64,000 nt of DNA from assembly GCF_023204875.1 (NCBI RefSeq), contig NZ_CP096247.1:744001-808000 (forward strand), written 5' to 3'. Both the position numbers and the translations under genes were made by a program. Position 1 is the first letter of the stretch. Every line of letters begins with the position of its first letter. Shown here piece after piece: positions 1 to 8,504 of this stretch. The notes below the pieces were generated by a model that was not told where the DNA came from, did not search any database, and was given only the letters and a program-made list of their open reading frames with translations. The stretch comes from Prevotella sp. E15-22 (GTDB lineage: Bacteria; Bacteroidota; Bacteroidia; Bacteroidales; Bacteroidaceae).

Positions 1-903
1 ACACTGTCGTTCGACGACTATTGCCATGGTCCTCTGGGCATTCCCACGCTGGCCTATCTGGGCGATGTCGATGTAGCCCGCCAGTTGCTCACAGATACCA
101 CGCTCTTCACACTTGCCAGCGAGTATTATGTTGACACACAGCTCAATGGCGACGGCTTCGAGACCATCAAAGACGTCCCCGTAGGTACCGAAGTTCAGGT
201 CAAGGCTATAGGCGTTGGAACACGTAATTTCCCTGTTAAAGTAATTGTTGCCGACAAGAGTGGCCGTGAGTTCTACCAGAATGTAGCTATCAGTCGCACC
301 AATAGTGGCCTGCGTAATGATGAGTATCAGATTAGCAACATGGTAATCCACACTTTCAAGGGTGCCTTCGAATTGCTCTCTGACAACATGGCAGCCAGCA
401 AGGTCTATCAGAAATATATTGGTCAGGAGGTCTACACCCTTTTCTCTACAGCCATGGCCGATGCCAATGGCCGTACAGCACAGGTGGCGCGTCTGTCTAC
501 CTTTGTGGTTAAAGACGTTCAGGCCGTGCGTGGCCGGAAAACTGTCAAGTTGACACTTCGCGGCGTAGGCTCTGGCAGAGAGTATACCAAGGAGGTCATG
601 CTTCGCAGCGCCAGTGTCATTGGCGATATTGACGGTCAGCACGAGGAGTCGTTCTCCAACCTTTTCGCCATGGGTAATCCTCTGAAACTCGATGGCGTGA
701 AGAAAGAGCATATGAACGATATCCAGAAGAGCATCGTTCGTATTGGCTATTCCGAGAACGAGGTACGCCTGGCATTAGGCGAGCCCACCCATAAAGGCTC
801 AGACGGCAAACACTTTACTTGGGTGTATAACAACCCTGGCAGAAGTTATGTCTGTGTCTATTTCGACAGCAGCCTGCATCTGGTCACCAGCGTGAAAAAA
901 TAA
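1..903 (+). CDS. Envelope-type protein of unknown function, 5' end outside window
   Basis: The reading frame is open to base 1, so the gene begins upstream of the window; the in-frame TTG at 85 is not needed as a start. At least 300 residues are visible. I do not recognise the family. The last ~60 residues (IVRIGYSENEVRLALGEP, then a W-V-Y-N-N segment and a terminal YVCVYFD strand) resemble the SmpA/OmlA (BamE-like) fold, in which a short helix pair is followed by beta strands. The middle is rich in beta-type sequence. It ends with TAA, 21 bases before a strong hairpin, so it is the last gene of its transcript. The BamE-like reading is an inference from sequence pattern only. Confidence 0.6.
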   Translation, partial: TLSFDDYCHGPLGIPTLAYLGDVDVARQLLTDTTLFTLASEYYVDTQLNGDGFETIKDVPVGTEVQVKAIGVGTRNFPVKVIVADKSGREFYQNVAISRTNSGLRNDEYQISNMVIHTFKGAFELLSDNMAASKVYQKYIGQEVYTLFSTAMADANGRTAQVARLSTFVVKDVQAVRGRKTVKLTLRGVGSGREYTKEVMLRSASVIGDIDGQHEESFSNLFAMGNPLKLDGVKKEHMNDIQKSIVRIGYSENEVRLALGEPTHKGSDGKHFTWVYNNPGRSYVCVYFDSSLHLVTSVKK

Positions 904-924
904 CGAATCGTATAAACCGCATAA

Positions 925-960
925 AAAAGAATCCCGCTCTTTACAGGGCGGGATTCTTTT
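925..960. terminator. Bidirectional intrinsic terminator between convergent genes
   Basis: AAAAGAATCCCGC pairs with GCGGGATTCTTTT across a short loop. The A-run and T-run flank the stem on both sides, so it can terminate the rightward gene ending at 903 and recA arriving from the right. Confidence 0.85.
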
Positions 961-979
961 ATTATATATAATAGGTGTA

Positions 980-2005
980 TTACTGATTGTCCTTGATCTT
1001 CTCCATAATCTTGGCTTCCAACTCCTCGCACAACTCGGGGTTATCCTTCAGCAGTGCTTTTACTGCGTCGCGACCCTGAGCCAGTTTCGAGTCCTCGTAT
1101 GAGAACCACGAACCGCTCTTCTTGATGATCTCGTACTCTACACCCAAGTCCACAATCTCGCCAATCTTCGAGATACCCTCGCCGAAGGTAATCTCAAACT
1201 CAGCTTTGCGGAAAGGGGGAGCCACCTTGTTCTTCACCACCTTCACGCGCACCTGGTTGCCAATGGGCTGGTCGCCGTCCTTCAGGGTGGTCACCTTGCG
1301 GATGTCCAGACGAACAGAAGCATAGAACTTCAGGGCGTTACCACCAGTGGTAGTCTCAGGGTTACCAAACATCACACCAATCTTCTCGCGCAACTGGTTG
1401 ATGAAGATACAAGTGGTGTTGGTCTTGGCGATGGTCGAGGTCACCTTACGCAGGGCCTGACTCATCAGACGGGCATGCAGACCAACGGCCGAATCACCCA
1501 TGTCGCCCTCAATCTCCTTCTTAGGTGTCAGGGCTGCCACAGAGTCGATGACGATGATGTCAATGGCAGCCGAGCGAATCAGCTGATCGGCAATCTCCAG
1601 TGCCTGCTCACCATTGTCTGGCTGCGAGATATACAGGTTGTCGATGTCCACACCCAGCTTCTGAGCATAGAAGCGGTCGAAGGCATGCTCTGCGTCGATG
1701 AACGCTGCAATGCCGCCTGCCTTCTGTGCCTCGGCAATGGCGTGGATGGCCAGTGTAGTCTTACCAGATGACTCCGGACCATATATCTCGATGATGCGTC
1801 CTTTTGGGTAGCCGCCCACACCAAGGGCAGCGTTCAGGCTGATTGAGCCAGTAGGAATCACATCAACATTCTCTATCTTTTCCTCGCCCATGCGCATGAT
1901 GCTGCCTTTGCCAAAGTCCTTCTCGATCTTCGACATGGCAGCCTGCAGAGCTTTCATTTTCTCCTGTTGCGGAGTCAACTGTTCTGTTTCTTCTTTCTTT
2001 GCCAT
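980..2005 (-). CDS. recA: RecA recombinase
   Basis: ATP-dependent DNA strand-exchange protein for homologous recombination and the SOS response. The 341-residue product is normal length for RecA. Walker A is GPESSGKT at residues 76-83, Walker B lies in IDIIVIDSV around 148-156, and loop L1/L2 signatures [26 protein letters not shown] are present near 205-225 (the core is I-N-Q-L-R-x-K-I-G). The C-terminus ends in the usual acidic tail. It is the third gene of a leftward set: the upstream carboxynorspermidine dehydrogenase gene stops 19 bases before its ATG, and no separate promoter is visible in that gap, so it is probably co-transcribed. No LexA-type palindrome was recognised upstream. Confidence 0.98.
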   Translation of the reverse strand: MAKKEETEQLTPQQEKMKALQAAMSKIEKDFGKGSIMRMGEEKIENVDVIPTGSISLNAALGVGGYPKGRIIEIYGPESSGKTTLAIHAIAEAQKAGGIAAFIDAEHAFDRFYAQKLGVDIDNLYISQPDNGEQALEIADQLIRSAAIDIIVIDSVAALTPKKEIEGDMGDSAVGLHARLMSQALRKVTSTIAKTNTTCIFINQLREKIGVMFGNPETTTGGNALKFYASVRLDIRKVTTLKDGDQPIGNQVRVKVVKNKVAPPFRKAEFEITFGEGISKIGEIVDLGVEYEIIKKSGSWFSYEDSKLAQGRDAVKALLKDNPELCEELEAKIMEKIKDNQ

Positions 2006-2024
2006 AGTTGATATACATTAGTTA

Positions 2025-3266
2025 TTATAATTCCAAATCACCATCGTGAATCTCGTGCCAAGGCAGGCCCTGCTTGTTCAGCTGCTCCATGAATGGATCG
2101 GGATCGAACTCCTCTACGTTGTGAACGCCTGGGGTGTTCCAAAGACCCTTGCAGAACATCATGGCACCAATCATGGCAGGCACACCAGTGGTGTAGCTCA
2201 CGCCCTGCATGCCAGTCTCCTCGTAGGCGGCACGGTGACTGCAGTTGTTGTATACGTAATAGGTATGTTCCTTGCCGTCGTTGCCGATACCACGGATGCG
2301 GCAGCCGATAGAGGTCTGTCCCTCGTAGTTCTCGCCCAGATCCTGTGGGTTAGGCAGTACAGCCTTCAGGAACTGCAGGGGCACAATCTTCACCTTTACG
2401 GTCTTGCCACTGCCGTCGGCCAATGGTGCCTCGTATTCCACCTCGTCGATGCGACTCATGCCAATGTTCTGAATCACCTCCAGGTGCTTCAGGTACTGCT
2501 GACCGAAGGTCATCCAGAAGCGGGCACGCTTGATGGTGGGATAGTTGATCACCAGCGACTCGATCTCCTCGTGGTGCAGCAGGTAGCTGTCGCGAGGACC
2601 AATCTCTGGGTAGGTCAGGTCCTTGTGAATCTCCAGGGGCTCCGTCTCAACCCACTTGCCATCTTCCCAATACAAGCCCTTCTGTGTGATCTCGCGGATG
2701 TTGATTTCTGGGTTGAAGTTGGTGGCGAAAGCCTTGTGGTGGTCGCCAGCGTTACAGTCAACGATATCCAGGTACTGAATCTCCTTGAAGTGATGCTTGG
2801 CAGCATAGGCGGTGTAGATAGAAGTCACACCTGGGTCGAAACCGCAACCCAGGATGGCTGTCAGTCCAGCCTTCTCGAAGCGCTCGCGATAAGCCCACTG
2901 CCATGAGTACTCAAAGTGAGCCTCGTCCTTAGGCTCGTAGTTGGCCGTATCCAGATAGTTGCATCCGCATGCCAGACAAGCATCCATGATTGTCAAGTCC
3001 TGATAGGGCAGGGCCAGGTTGATCACCAGCTCAGGCTTGTAGTCGTTGAACAGCGCCTTCAGCTGCTCCACATCGTCGGCGTCCACCTGGGCAGTCTTGA
3101 TGTCCAGCTTGTAACCAGCCTTATGGATATCCTCAACTATCTTGTCGCACTTCGCCTTTCTGCGACTTGCAATCATAAACTCCGTAAATACGTCAGCATT
3201 CTGTGCAATCTTGAATGCTGCTACTGTAGCGACGCCACCAGCGCCAATCATTAATACTCTACTCAT
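2025..3266 (-). CDS. Saccharopine dehydrogenase-family protein, probable carboxynorspermidine dehydrogenase
   Basis: The 413-residue protein opens with a Rossmann nucleotide-binding loop (GAGGVATVAA, residues 8-17) typical of the saccharopine dehydrogenase family. Bacteroidales homologues of this length are the carboxynorspermidine/carboxyspermidine dehydrogenase (CASDH), which condenses aspartate semialdehyde with a diamine using NADPH in the alternative spermidine pathway. Segments such as LGCGFDPGVTSIYTAYA and the N-Y-P-T-I-K-R-A-R-F-W stretch fit that subgroup. The partner decarboxylase is not in the window. It sits between the DUF6621 gene (8 bases upstream) and recA (19 bases downstream), suggesting one operon. 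A saccharopine-forming role in lysine metabolism is less likely. Confidence 0.85.
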   Translation of the reverse strand: MSRVLMIGAGGVATVAAFKIAQNADVFTEFMIASRRKAKCDKIVEDIHKAGYKLDIKTAQVDADDVEQLKALFNDYKPELVINLALPYQDLTIMDACLACGCNYLDTANYEPKDEAHFEYSWQWAYRERFEKAGLTAILGCGFDPGVTSIYTAYAAKHHFKEIQYLDIVDCNAGDHHKAFATNFNPEINIREITQKGLYWEDGKWVETEPLEIHKDLTYPEIGPRDSYLLHHEEIESLVINYPTIKRARFWMTFGQQYLKHLEVIQNIGMSRIDEVEYEAPLADGSGKTVKVKIVPLQFLKAVLPNPQDLGENYEGQTSIGCRIRGIGNDGKEHTYYVYNNCSHRAAYEETGMQGVSYTTGVPAMIGAMMFCKGLWNTPGVHNVEEFDPDPFMEQLNKQGLPWHEIHDGDLEL

Positions 3267-3274
3267 ATTTCTTT

Positions 3275-3838
3275 TTATTTTATTTCTTCTCCTTTAATAC
3301 CCAGGGCCGCCATGAGCGAATAACCAAGAATCTCCTGACGGAAGTTGCCGCCAGCCATAGGCTGCATGGCAAACACGGTGATGCGCTTCTCGTCGTCGTC
3401 CATCTTGCGGAGGATGCTGCGCACCTCGTCATAATGAGCCTCGTCAGGGATCACCATCACGCGCTTCACGTCCTTCTGCTGCAGCACAGTCTGCAGGGTG
3501 TCCATAAACAACTCGTCCTTGTCAACGAAGCCCTCGCCGTTGGGTGTGCTGAAGCAAAACTCGCCCAGGTTGCCCTTGAAAGCCATGCCTTCCAGCTCCT
3601 CGGCAAACTTCCCGGGGGCAAAGTTCTTCATCTCTGTCTGCTCCTTGTCGTGCGTCAGGATTACCACCGTCTGGTGGTCACCCTCGCGCAGTCCGCCGTC
3701 CAGCGCAATACACTCTGCCCATCGTGCCATGTCTGCCTGTGGTATGCGCCTTTCGAGCATTCTCTCAAAGTTAACTATCAAGTCGAATGCCACTTTATCA
3801 ACAAAGTTGGCATCTGCAATAATCACGTTCTCATTCAT
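3275..3838 (-). CDS. DUF6621 family protein
   Basis: Cytosolic 187-residue protein of a Bacteroidales family with no assigned reaction. The features used to recognise it are the N-terminal NVIIADANFVDKVAFDLIVN, the segment IALDGGLREGDHQT and the C-terminal FAMQPMAGGNFRQEILGYS. I chose the ATG at 3838 rather than the longer frame to 3931, because two -7 boxes lie within the longer frame and family members begin at the MNENVIIAD-like sequence. It is the first gene of the leftward DUF6621 - carboxynorspermidine dehydrogenase - recA set. No signal peptide or membrane segment is seen. Confidence 0.8.
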   Translation of the reverse strand: MNENVIIADANFVDKVAFDLIVNFERMLERRIPQADMARWAECIALDGGLREGDHQTVVILTHDKEQTEMKNFAPGKFAEELEGMAFKGNLGEFCFSTPNGEGFVDKDELFMDTLQTVLQQKDVKRVMVIPDEAHYDEVRSILRKMDDDEKRITVFAMQPMAGGNFRQEILGYSLMAALGIKGEEIK

Positions 3839-3843
3839 TGCCT

Positions 3844-3875
3844 GCAAAGTTACGAAAAGTCGAGCGAAGAACAAA
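3844..3875 (-). promoter_or_regulatory. Promoter of the DUF6621-CASDH-recA operon (proximal)
   Basis: On the minus strand the -7 box TAACTTTGC (3844-3852) lies 19 bp downstream of TTTG (3872-3875), the Bacteroidota consensus spacing. The start codon at 3838 is only 5 bases beyond the box, so the transcript would be leaderless or nearly so. Confidence 0.65.
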
Positions 3876-3927
3876 ACAAAATCATTTGTTTTTTCTTCCG
3901 AGACGGAGTAACTTCGCGACTTTCGTC

Positions 3928-3961
3928 GCAAAGTTACAAAAAAACAAAGAGAAAAACCAAG
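3928..3961 (-). promoter_or_regulatory. Second, distal -7 box upstream of the DUF6621 gene
   Basis: TAACTTTGC on the minus strand at 3928-3936, with only a weak CTTG-type -33 element. It is followed immediately by the short palindrome GCGAC-GAAA-GTCGC. It would give an mRNA with a leader of about 80 bases, an alternative to the proximal promoter. Confidence 0.45.
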
Positions 3962-4023
3962 AAATCAATCAATTTGTTCTTGGTTTTTCCCTATGTCGTA
4001 ACAACAGGCGAAATCCGTAGGAT

Positions 4024-4881
4024 TTACTTGTTGTTCAGGATGTTCACGTCAACGCGGTTGAAGGGGAACATGAAGCCGCGTTCCTTCAACATCTGGTATA
4101 CCGTCTCATTCAGGTTGAAGTACACCTCCCAGTAGTCAGGACCCTTACACCACGAACGGGTGATCACTGTCACGCCGCTGTCGCCCAGGTTGCTCAGTCC
4201 AATCCATGGCGCAGCCACGATGGGCGAGTCGTCCACAGGACCCTGCATCACCTTGGGATGCTTCTGCAGAATATCCAGGATGGCATTCTTCACCTCGTTG
4301 TAGTCGGCACCATACTCAAACTGAAACTCCAGGTCCACGCGGCGATAGAGCTCCTTCGACGAGTTCTTCATCGTGCCGCTGCTCAGCGAACCGTTTGGAA
4401 TCAGGATGATCTGTGCGTCGCCCGTGCGAATGATGGTGTTGAAAATCTGAATCTCCTTCACGATGCCAGCATAGCCCTGCGCCTCGATGAAGTCGCCCAC
4501 CTTGAACGGACGGAACAGCAGGATCATCACGCCACCGGCAAAGTTCTGCAACGTGCCGCTCAAGGCCATACCGATGGCCACGCCAGCCGATGCAAACAAG
4601 GCGATGAATGACGATGTCTCGATGCCCAGGATGCCCACGATGATAATGGTGAGCACAAACCACAACACCACGTTGATGATGCTGTTGAGGAAGGTGTAGA
4701 GCGTGGTGTCCACCTTACTGCGCTGCAGCATTTTGGTGAAGACTTTGATGAGCACCTTAATCAGGTAACGACCCAGGAAATACACGATGGCTGCCACAAT
4801 CAGGTTCTTGCAGAACGTGAGTCCCCACTGCCACAGTTGCTCGTAGGGCACAGCCTCAAAAAGTTTGTCTAAAACACTCAT
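4024..4881 (-). CDS. Small-conductance mechanosensitive channel, MscS family
   Basis: Inner-membrane tension-gated channel that releases solutes on hypo-osmotic shock. The 285-residue protein has three hydrophobic segments near residues 20-42, 60-82 and 88-120; the third is the Gly/Ala-rich pore helix (ASAGVAIGMALSGTLQNFAGG), followed by the FRPFKVGDFIE beta-domain signature and the IIPNGSLSSGTMKN region of the MscS beta domain. The ATG at 4881 was chosen over the upstream frame start at 4947 because a consensus promoter lies between the two. It is a single-gene transcript, and 142 bases separate its stop from the tandem DUF6621 promoters to the left. Confidence 0.92.
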   Translation of the reverse strand: MSVLDKLFEAVPYEQLWQWGLTFCKNLIVAAIVYFLGRYLIKVLIKVFTKMLQRSKVDTTLYTFLNSIINVVLWFVLTIIIVGILGIETSSFIALFASAGVAIGMALSGTLQNFAGGVMILLFRPFKVGDFIEAQGYAGIVKEIQIFNTIIRTGDAQIILIPNGSLSSGTMKNSSKELYRRVDLEFQFEYGADYNEVKNAILDILQKHPKVMQGPVDDSPIVAAPWIGLSNLGDSGVTVITRSWCKGPDYWEVYFNLNETVYQMLKERGFMFPFNRVDVNILNNK

Positions 4882-4903
4882 AATTTTTTGCGGTTTATTG
4901 TCT

Positions 4904-4935
4904 GCAAAGATAGCCATTATTATGTAAAGAACAAA
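4904..4935 (-). promoter_or_regulatory. Promoter of the mscS-type gene
   Basis: TATCTTTGC (4904-4912, minus strand) with TTTG (4932-4935) 19 bp upstream. It leaves a leader of about 15-20 bases before the ATG at 4881. Confidence 0.75.
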
Positions 4936-5006
4936 GAAATTACACATAAAATCATAAATTGCGGGTTAAAAATCAAATAATTGTGCCGTAATTCCCCAAA
5001 TGACTA

Positions 5007-5015
5007 TAAATTTGC
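5007..5015 (+). promoter_or_regulatory. Promoter -7 box of rhaD
   Basis: TAAATTTGC lies 22 bases before the rhaD ATG. The -33 region holds only a TTG-like match, so activation by a regulator would fit, but no regulator site is identified. Confidence 0.5.
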
Positions 5016-5037
5016 AGAAGTTTTTGATTATACAACT

Positions 5038-5847
5038 ATGAAAAGTATCTTGGATGGACGTCCTGCCTTAAAGGCGGAAGTTGAAAAAATAGCAGAGGTG
5101 GCCGGCTACCTCTGGCAGAATGGTTGGGCCGAGCGCAATGGCGGCAATATCACCGTGAACATCACAGAGTACGTTGACGATGAGATTCGCAGCATGGCGC
5201 CTATCAGCGATGTCAAGCAGATTGGGGTGACGCTGCCCGCCCTTAAAGGCTGTTATTTCTATTGCAAAGGCACTGGCAAGCGTATGCGCGACCTGGCCCG
5301 CTGGCCTATGGACAATGGCTCGGTCATCCGTATCCTTGACGACTGCGCCTCGTATGTCATCATTGCCGACAATGCCGTGATGCCCACCAGCGAGCTGCCC
5401 AGTCACCTCACCGTCCATGCCCGTCAGATTGAGACCAACTCTGGCTATAAGGCCACCGTTCATACGCACCCCATCGAGTTGGTGGCCATGAGTCACAACC
5501 GTGCGTTCCTGGGCAAAGATGTGCTCACAAAGATCCTATGGAGCATGATTCCTGAGACCAAGGCCTTCTGTCCGCTGGGACTGGGCATCGTACCCTACAC
5601 CCTGCCAGGCTCAAACGCGTTGGCCGATGCCACGCTGAAGGAATTGGAAGACTACGACGTGGTGATGTGGGAGAAGCATGGCGTCTTTGCCAAGGGCACC
5701 GATGTGATGGACGCCTTCGACCAGATCGACGTGCTTTCGAAGAGTGCTAAGATCTATATCAACGCCAAGTGCATGGGCTTCGAGCCCGAGGGCATGAGCG
5801 ACGAGCAGATGAAGGAGATGACCAAGGCCTTCAACCTGCCCAGATAA
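5038..5847 (+). CDS. rhaD: Rhamnulose-1-phosphate aldolase
   Basis: Zn-dependent class II aldolase that cleaves L-rhamnulose 1-phosphate into dihydroxyacetone phosphate and L-lactaldehyde, the third step of L-rhamnose catabolism. The 269-residue protein carries the metal ligands H142-T-H144 (in KATVHTHPIELVAMSH) and H214 (in WEKHGVFAKG), the acidic T-S-E-L-P-S-H segment, and the glycine-rich NGGNITVNI phosphate-binding stretch. The ATG at 5038 follows the -7 box at 5007 and replaces the longer frame from 4981. It is transcribed apart from the rhaB-rhaA-permease operon, which runs in the opposite direction across the OmpA-family gene. Confidence 0.93.
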   Translation: MKSILDGRPALKAEVEKIAEVAGYLWQNGWAERNGGNITVNITEYVDDEIRSMAPISDVKQIGVTLPALKGCYFYCKGTGKRMRDLARWPMDNGSVIRILDDCASYVIIADNAVMPTSELPSHLTVHARQIETNSGYKATVHTHPIELVAMSHNRAFLGKDVLTKILWSMIPETKAFCPLGLGIVPYTLPGSNALADATLKELEDYDVVMWEKHGVFAKGTDVMDAFDQIDVLSKSAKIYINAKCMGFEPEGMSDEQMKEMTKAFNLPR

Positions 5848-5894
5848 GCAGAAAAACAAACTACTAAATAATATAACTATTAATTCATAGAAAG

Positions 5895-5928
5895 AGGCCC
5901 CGTCGCTGTGAAGCAACGGGGCCTTGTT
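5895..5928. terminator. Bidirectional terminator between rhaD and the OmpA-family gene
   Basis: AGGCCCCGT pairs with ACGGGGCCT, with inner GCT/AGC pairing; the T-rich flank is modest on the plus strand, and an A-rich flank serves the minus strand. Confidence 0.75.
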
Positions 5929-5947
5929 ATTGTCTGTTGGTGAGCAC

Positions 5948-7039
5948 TTACTCGAAGTTGCCCATCACGATAACGGCACGGTTGTCGTCGTTGTTGGCAA
6001 AAGGCTGCTCCTTGTCGCCAACCACCACCACCTTGATGCGCTTGTCGTTGATGCCCTTAGCCACCAGAGCCTCCTTCACGGTGTTGGCGCGCTTTTTGGC
6101 AATAGCCTTGTTCACTTTGTGCGTACCCGTCTTGCTGTCGGCATAGCCTGTCAGCACGATGTCGCCATTAGCCACCTTGTTGGCCCATGCCACCACCTCG
6201 TCCAGCTTGCCAGCCTGATCAGGTCTGATGTCAGCCTTAGCCAGGTCGAAGAAGATGTTCTGCGTCAGTTTCACGGGCTTGTTCACCACGGGCTTCACCT
6301 CAGGCTTTGGCTCAGGTTTGGGCTGAGGCTGTGGAGCCACGGCAGGCTTCTTCTCGGCCACGGGCTCAGCCTTCTTCTCAACCATCACAGGCTCTTCAAC
6401 CACTGCAGGCTGCTCCTTGGCCCCCTTCTTGTGGCCAAACTTATAGGTGATGCCAGCCATGGCATAGGGCCACCATTTGTTGTTGTCGGCCAGCACCTTG
6501 TTCTTCTGGCGCACATAGTTGGTGCCAGCCTCCAGGTTGAAGCCCCAGTGCTTAGCCAGGTCGAAGTCAATCATACCGCCCACCTTCCAGGCTGTGTTCC
6601 AGCGGTCGCTGCCCTCAGCGGTGGCATAGGCATAGTTGTCCACCCATGCGTGTGGAATGGCGATATTGAATGGTGCGCCAGCAATGGCGATGACATTCAC
6701 GAAATTCTTTGATCGTGGAAACAGCAGGTTTGTCAGGTTGAACATCATGTCGAGGTCAATGTTGGCAGCCTTGCTCTTGTATTCCGAGCCGTCGTCCAAC
6801 TTCGCTTTCCAAGTACTACCGTTGGCTTGCAGTCTCATGCCGAACACGCTTGTGAAGTTATAGCCCAGCGACACGGCAGCCATAGGGTTCCATTTGCGGT
6901 CTACGCCCTGACCGTTCCAGGCTCTCATAACACCACCTTGTACACCAACGAATGCGTGAGGATAGGTTTTTGTTTCCTGTGCAGAAACGTTCATGGCAAA
7001 GACGATTGCCAAGACGGAAAGTAATAGTCTGTTCTTCAT
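5948..7039 (-). CDS. OmpA-family outer-membrane protein
   Basis: Predicted to tether the outer membrane to peptidoglycan. The 363-residue precursor has a signal peptide (MKNRLLLSVLAIVFAMNVSAQ), an N-terminal beta-barrel of about 190 residues with alternating aromatic strands, a Pro/Lys/Glu-rich linker around residues 207-245 (EPVAEKKPAVAPQPQPKPEP-like), and a C-terminal OmpA peptidoglycan-binding domain (FFDLAKADIRPDQ, then GYADSKTGTHKVNKAIAKKRA). The key Asp and Arg of the diaminopimelate-binding loop appear to be present. The gene lies between the rhamnose permease gene and rhaD but has its own promoter, so a specific tie to rhamnose use is not shown. Confidence 0.9.
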   Translation of the reverse strand: MKNRLLLSVLAIVFAMNVSAQETKTYPHAFVGVQGGVMRAWNGQGVDRKWNPMAAVSLGYNFTSVFGMRLQANGSTWKAKLDDGSEYKSKAANIDLDMMFNLTNLLFPRSKNFVNVIAIAGAPFNIAIPHAWVDNYAYATAEGSDRWNTAWKVGGMIDFDLAKHWGFNLEAGTNYVRQKNKVLADNNKWWPYAMAGITYKFGHKKGAKEQPAVVEEPVMVEKKAEPVAEKKPAVAPQPQPKPEPKPEVKPVVNKPVKLTQNIFFDLAKADIRPDQAGKLDEVVAWANKVANGDIVLTGYADSKTGTHKVNKAIAKKRANTVKEALVAKGINDKRIKVVVVGDKEQPFANNDDNRAVIVMGNFE

Positions 7040-7068
7040 AATTAGTTATTGTTTTATTATACGTGCTA

Positions 7069-7100
7069 CAAAGATAATGCGTTTTCTCGAGCCGTCCAAA
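7069..7100 (-). promoter_or_regulatory. Promoter of the OmpA-family gene, embedded in a palindrome
   Basis: TATCTTTG (7069-7076, minus strand) with TTTG (7097-7100) exactly 20 bp upstream, a perfect Bacteroidota promoter. The -33 element lies in the loop, and the -7 box partly in one arm, of the inverted repeat at 7072-7127. Confidence 0.8.
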
Positions 7101-7127
7101 TATTTTGCTCGAAAAAACGCATTATCT
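7072..7127. repeat. 21-bp inverted repeat over the OmpA-family promoter
   Basis: Arms 7072-7092 and 7107-7127 match in 20 of 21 positions (core ATAATGCGTTTT, ending in TCGAGC), with a 14-base spacer. It lies in the 114-base gap between the rhamnose permease stop and the OmpA-family ATG. There is no T-run after the stem in the permease direction, so an ordinary intrinsic terminator is not a good fit; an operator or an RNA structure is possible. Confidence 0.85.
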
Positions 7128-7153
7128 GTTAAAAACGTTTGACTTAATGCTTC

Positions 7154-8485
7154 TTAGTACTCATCGCCGTAGCGCTCCTTGGTGATGTCGGCCAGCGAAC
7201 GTCCACGTGTGTTGGGCATACCAATGAGTCCCACCACCAGCGAAACAACCAACAGCGCCACCATACAGTAGGCTGCCAGCGTGAAGCCCTCGCCGTTCTC
7301 ACCATAGATAAACGTGAATACCAGTCCCCAAACGGCCGACAGGCCACGCACGATGAAGAACATCAGGCCCTGCGCGCCAGCACGAAACTTTGCAGGGAAC
7401 AGTTCTGAGCCCCACAGCGCATAGAACACCTGCACAGAACTGCCGTTGTTCAGTCCCCACAGGATGGTGAACACCCAGATGCCAGCGATGCTCGTCACAC
7501 TGCCGCCAATCACCAGTAGCCATGCCGTGAGCGCAGCCACCAGTCCGAAGATATAGAACAGACGGTGTGCCACCTTGTCCACATAGAACGAGATGATAAA
7601 CGTGGTGACCACCACGAACACCCAACTCACGCAACTCAGCATGTTGGCCGTTTCGTTGCTCAGTCCGCCAGCCGTCTCATAGACATGCGGCATAAAGAAA
7701 CCCATCACCGAAGCCACCAGGTTCCACGTCAGATAGATGGTGGCCAGGAAAGCCACCGAGCGCACAGCCACCTTGTTGGTGAACAGCATCCTGATGTTCT
7801 CCACAATACCACTCTTGTCCTTCTCCTTGTTAGCCTCGAACTCGGCACTCTCCTGCAACTGACGCTGCAGTGTCCATGCCACGAATGCCACCACAAAGAG
7901 GGTAAAGAACACCACGCGCGACGAGAACACCTCGACAGCCGCCTGCGCAGCATCGGCACCAATCACGGCGTGCGCCAGCGACTCCACAGGTGCATACAGA
8001 TAGCCGCCAGGTGCGAACAGCATGCCGAAGAACAGGATGAGCATCGGACCGATGCCCCACGACATCTGCGAGATACAGATGTTACGGCCACGGTTGTTTA
8101 CCTCCGACGACTCCGAGATATACGTCCACGAGGCAGGCACGCCAATGCCCACCGAGATGCCCGTCACCAGGAAGCCAGCCAGCAGCATGGGATAGCTCAT
8201 CGAGAACATCACGATGAGCATGCCCAGCATATAGACCAGGAGGTTATAGGTGAAGATAAACTTTCGTCCAAACTTGTCGGCCAGGAAGCCACCGATGATG
8301 GCACCGATGGCAGCACCCATAGCGTTGGCACTCAAGGCGTTGAGCCATCCCAGGTGCATCTCGCTCAGTCCCAGGTAGTTCTGCCACAGCGTGATGCCAC
8401 TCGAGCCAGCCACGATGGCGCCTGCGTCCAAGTAGTTGTTCAGAGACACAGCGAGTGTGCTCTTCAAAGAACTGTTTTTAGTCAT
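7154..8485 (-). CDS. rhaP: MFS sugar transporter, probable L-rhamnose permease
   Basis: Inner-membrane major facilitator, 443 residues with about 12 hydrophobic helices. Sugar-porter signatures are visible: the loop 2-3 motif GGFLADKFGRKF near residue 66 and the mid-loop E-S-S-E-V-N-N-R-G-R segment; the final PNTRGRSL resembles the PETKGRSL end of sugar porters. It is the last gene of the rhaB-rhaA-permease operon, 19 bases after the rhaA stop. Bacteroides rhamnose operons contain a permease (RhaP) in the same place, so L-rhamnose is the expected substrate, an inference from context. The E. coli RhaT type is unrelated. Confidence 0.85.
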   Translation of the reverse strand: MTKNSSLKSTLAVSLNNYLDAGAIVAGSSGITLWQNYLGLSEMHLGWLNALSANAMGAAIGAIIGGFLADKFGRKFIFTYNLLVYMLGMLIVMFSMSYPMLLAGFLVTGISVGIGVPASWTYISESSEVNNRGRNICISQMSWGIGPMLILFFGMLFAPGGYLYAPVESLAHAVIGADAAQAAVEVFSSRVVFFTLFVVAFVAWTLQRQLQESAEFEANKEKDKSGIVENIRMLFTNKVAVRSVAFLATIYLTWNLVASVMGFFMPHVYETAGGLSNETANMLSCVSWVFVVVTTFIISFYVDKVAHRLFYIFGLVAALTAWLLVIGGSVTSIAGIWVFTILWGLNNGSSVQVFYALWGSELFPAKFRAGAQGLMFFIVRGLSAVWGLVFTFIYGENGEGFTLAAYCMVALLVVSLVVGLIGMPNTRGRSLADITKERYGDEY

Positions 8486-8504
8486 TGTATCGTGTTGTTT
8501 TTGG

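Noticed and set aside
2046..2906. 286-codon rightward open frame opposite the carboxynorspermidine dehydrogenase gene
   Set aside because: Its product is His/Leu/Val-rich without any domain, and the opposite strand encodes a conserved enzyme; it is a codon-bias shadow.
5924..6712. 262-codon frame opposite the OmpA-family gene
   Set aside because: Leu/His-rich antisense product; the minus-strand gene has a signal peptide, a promoter and a conserved domain.
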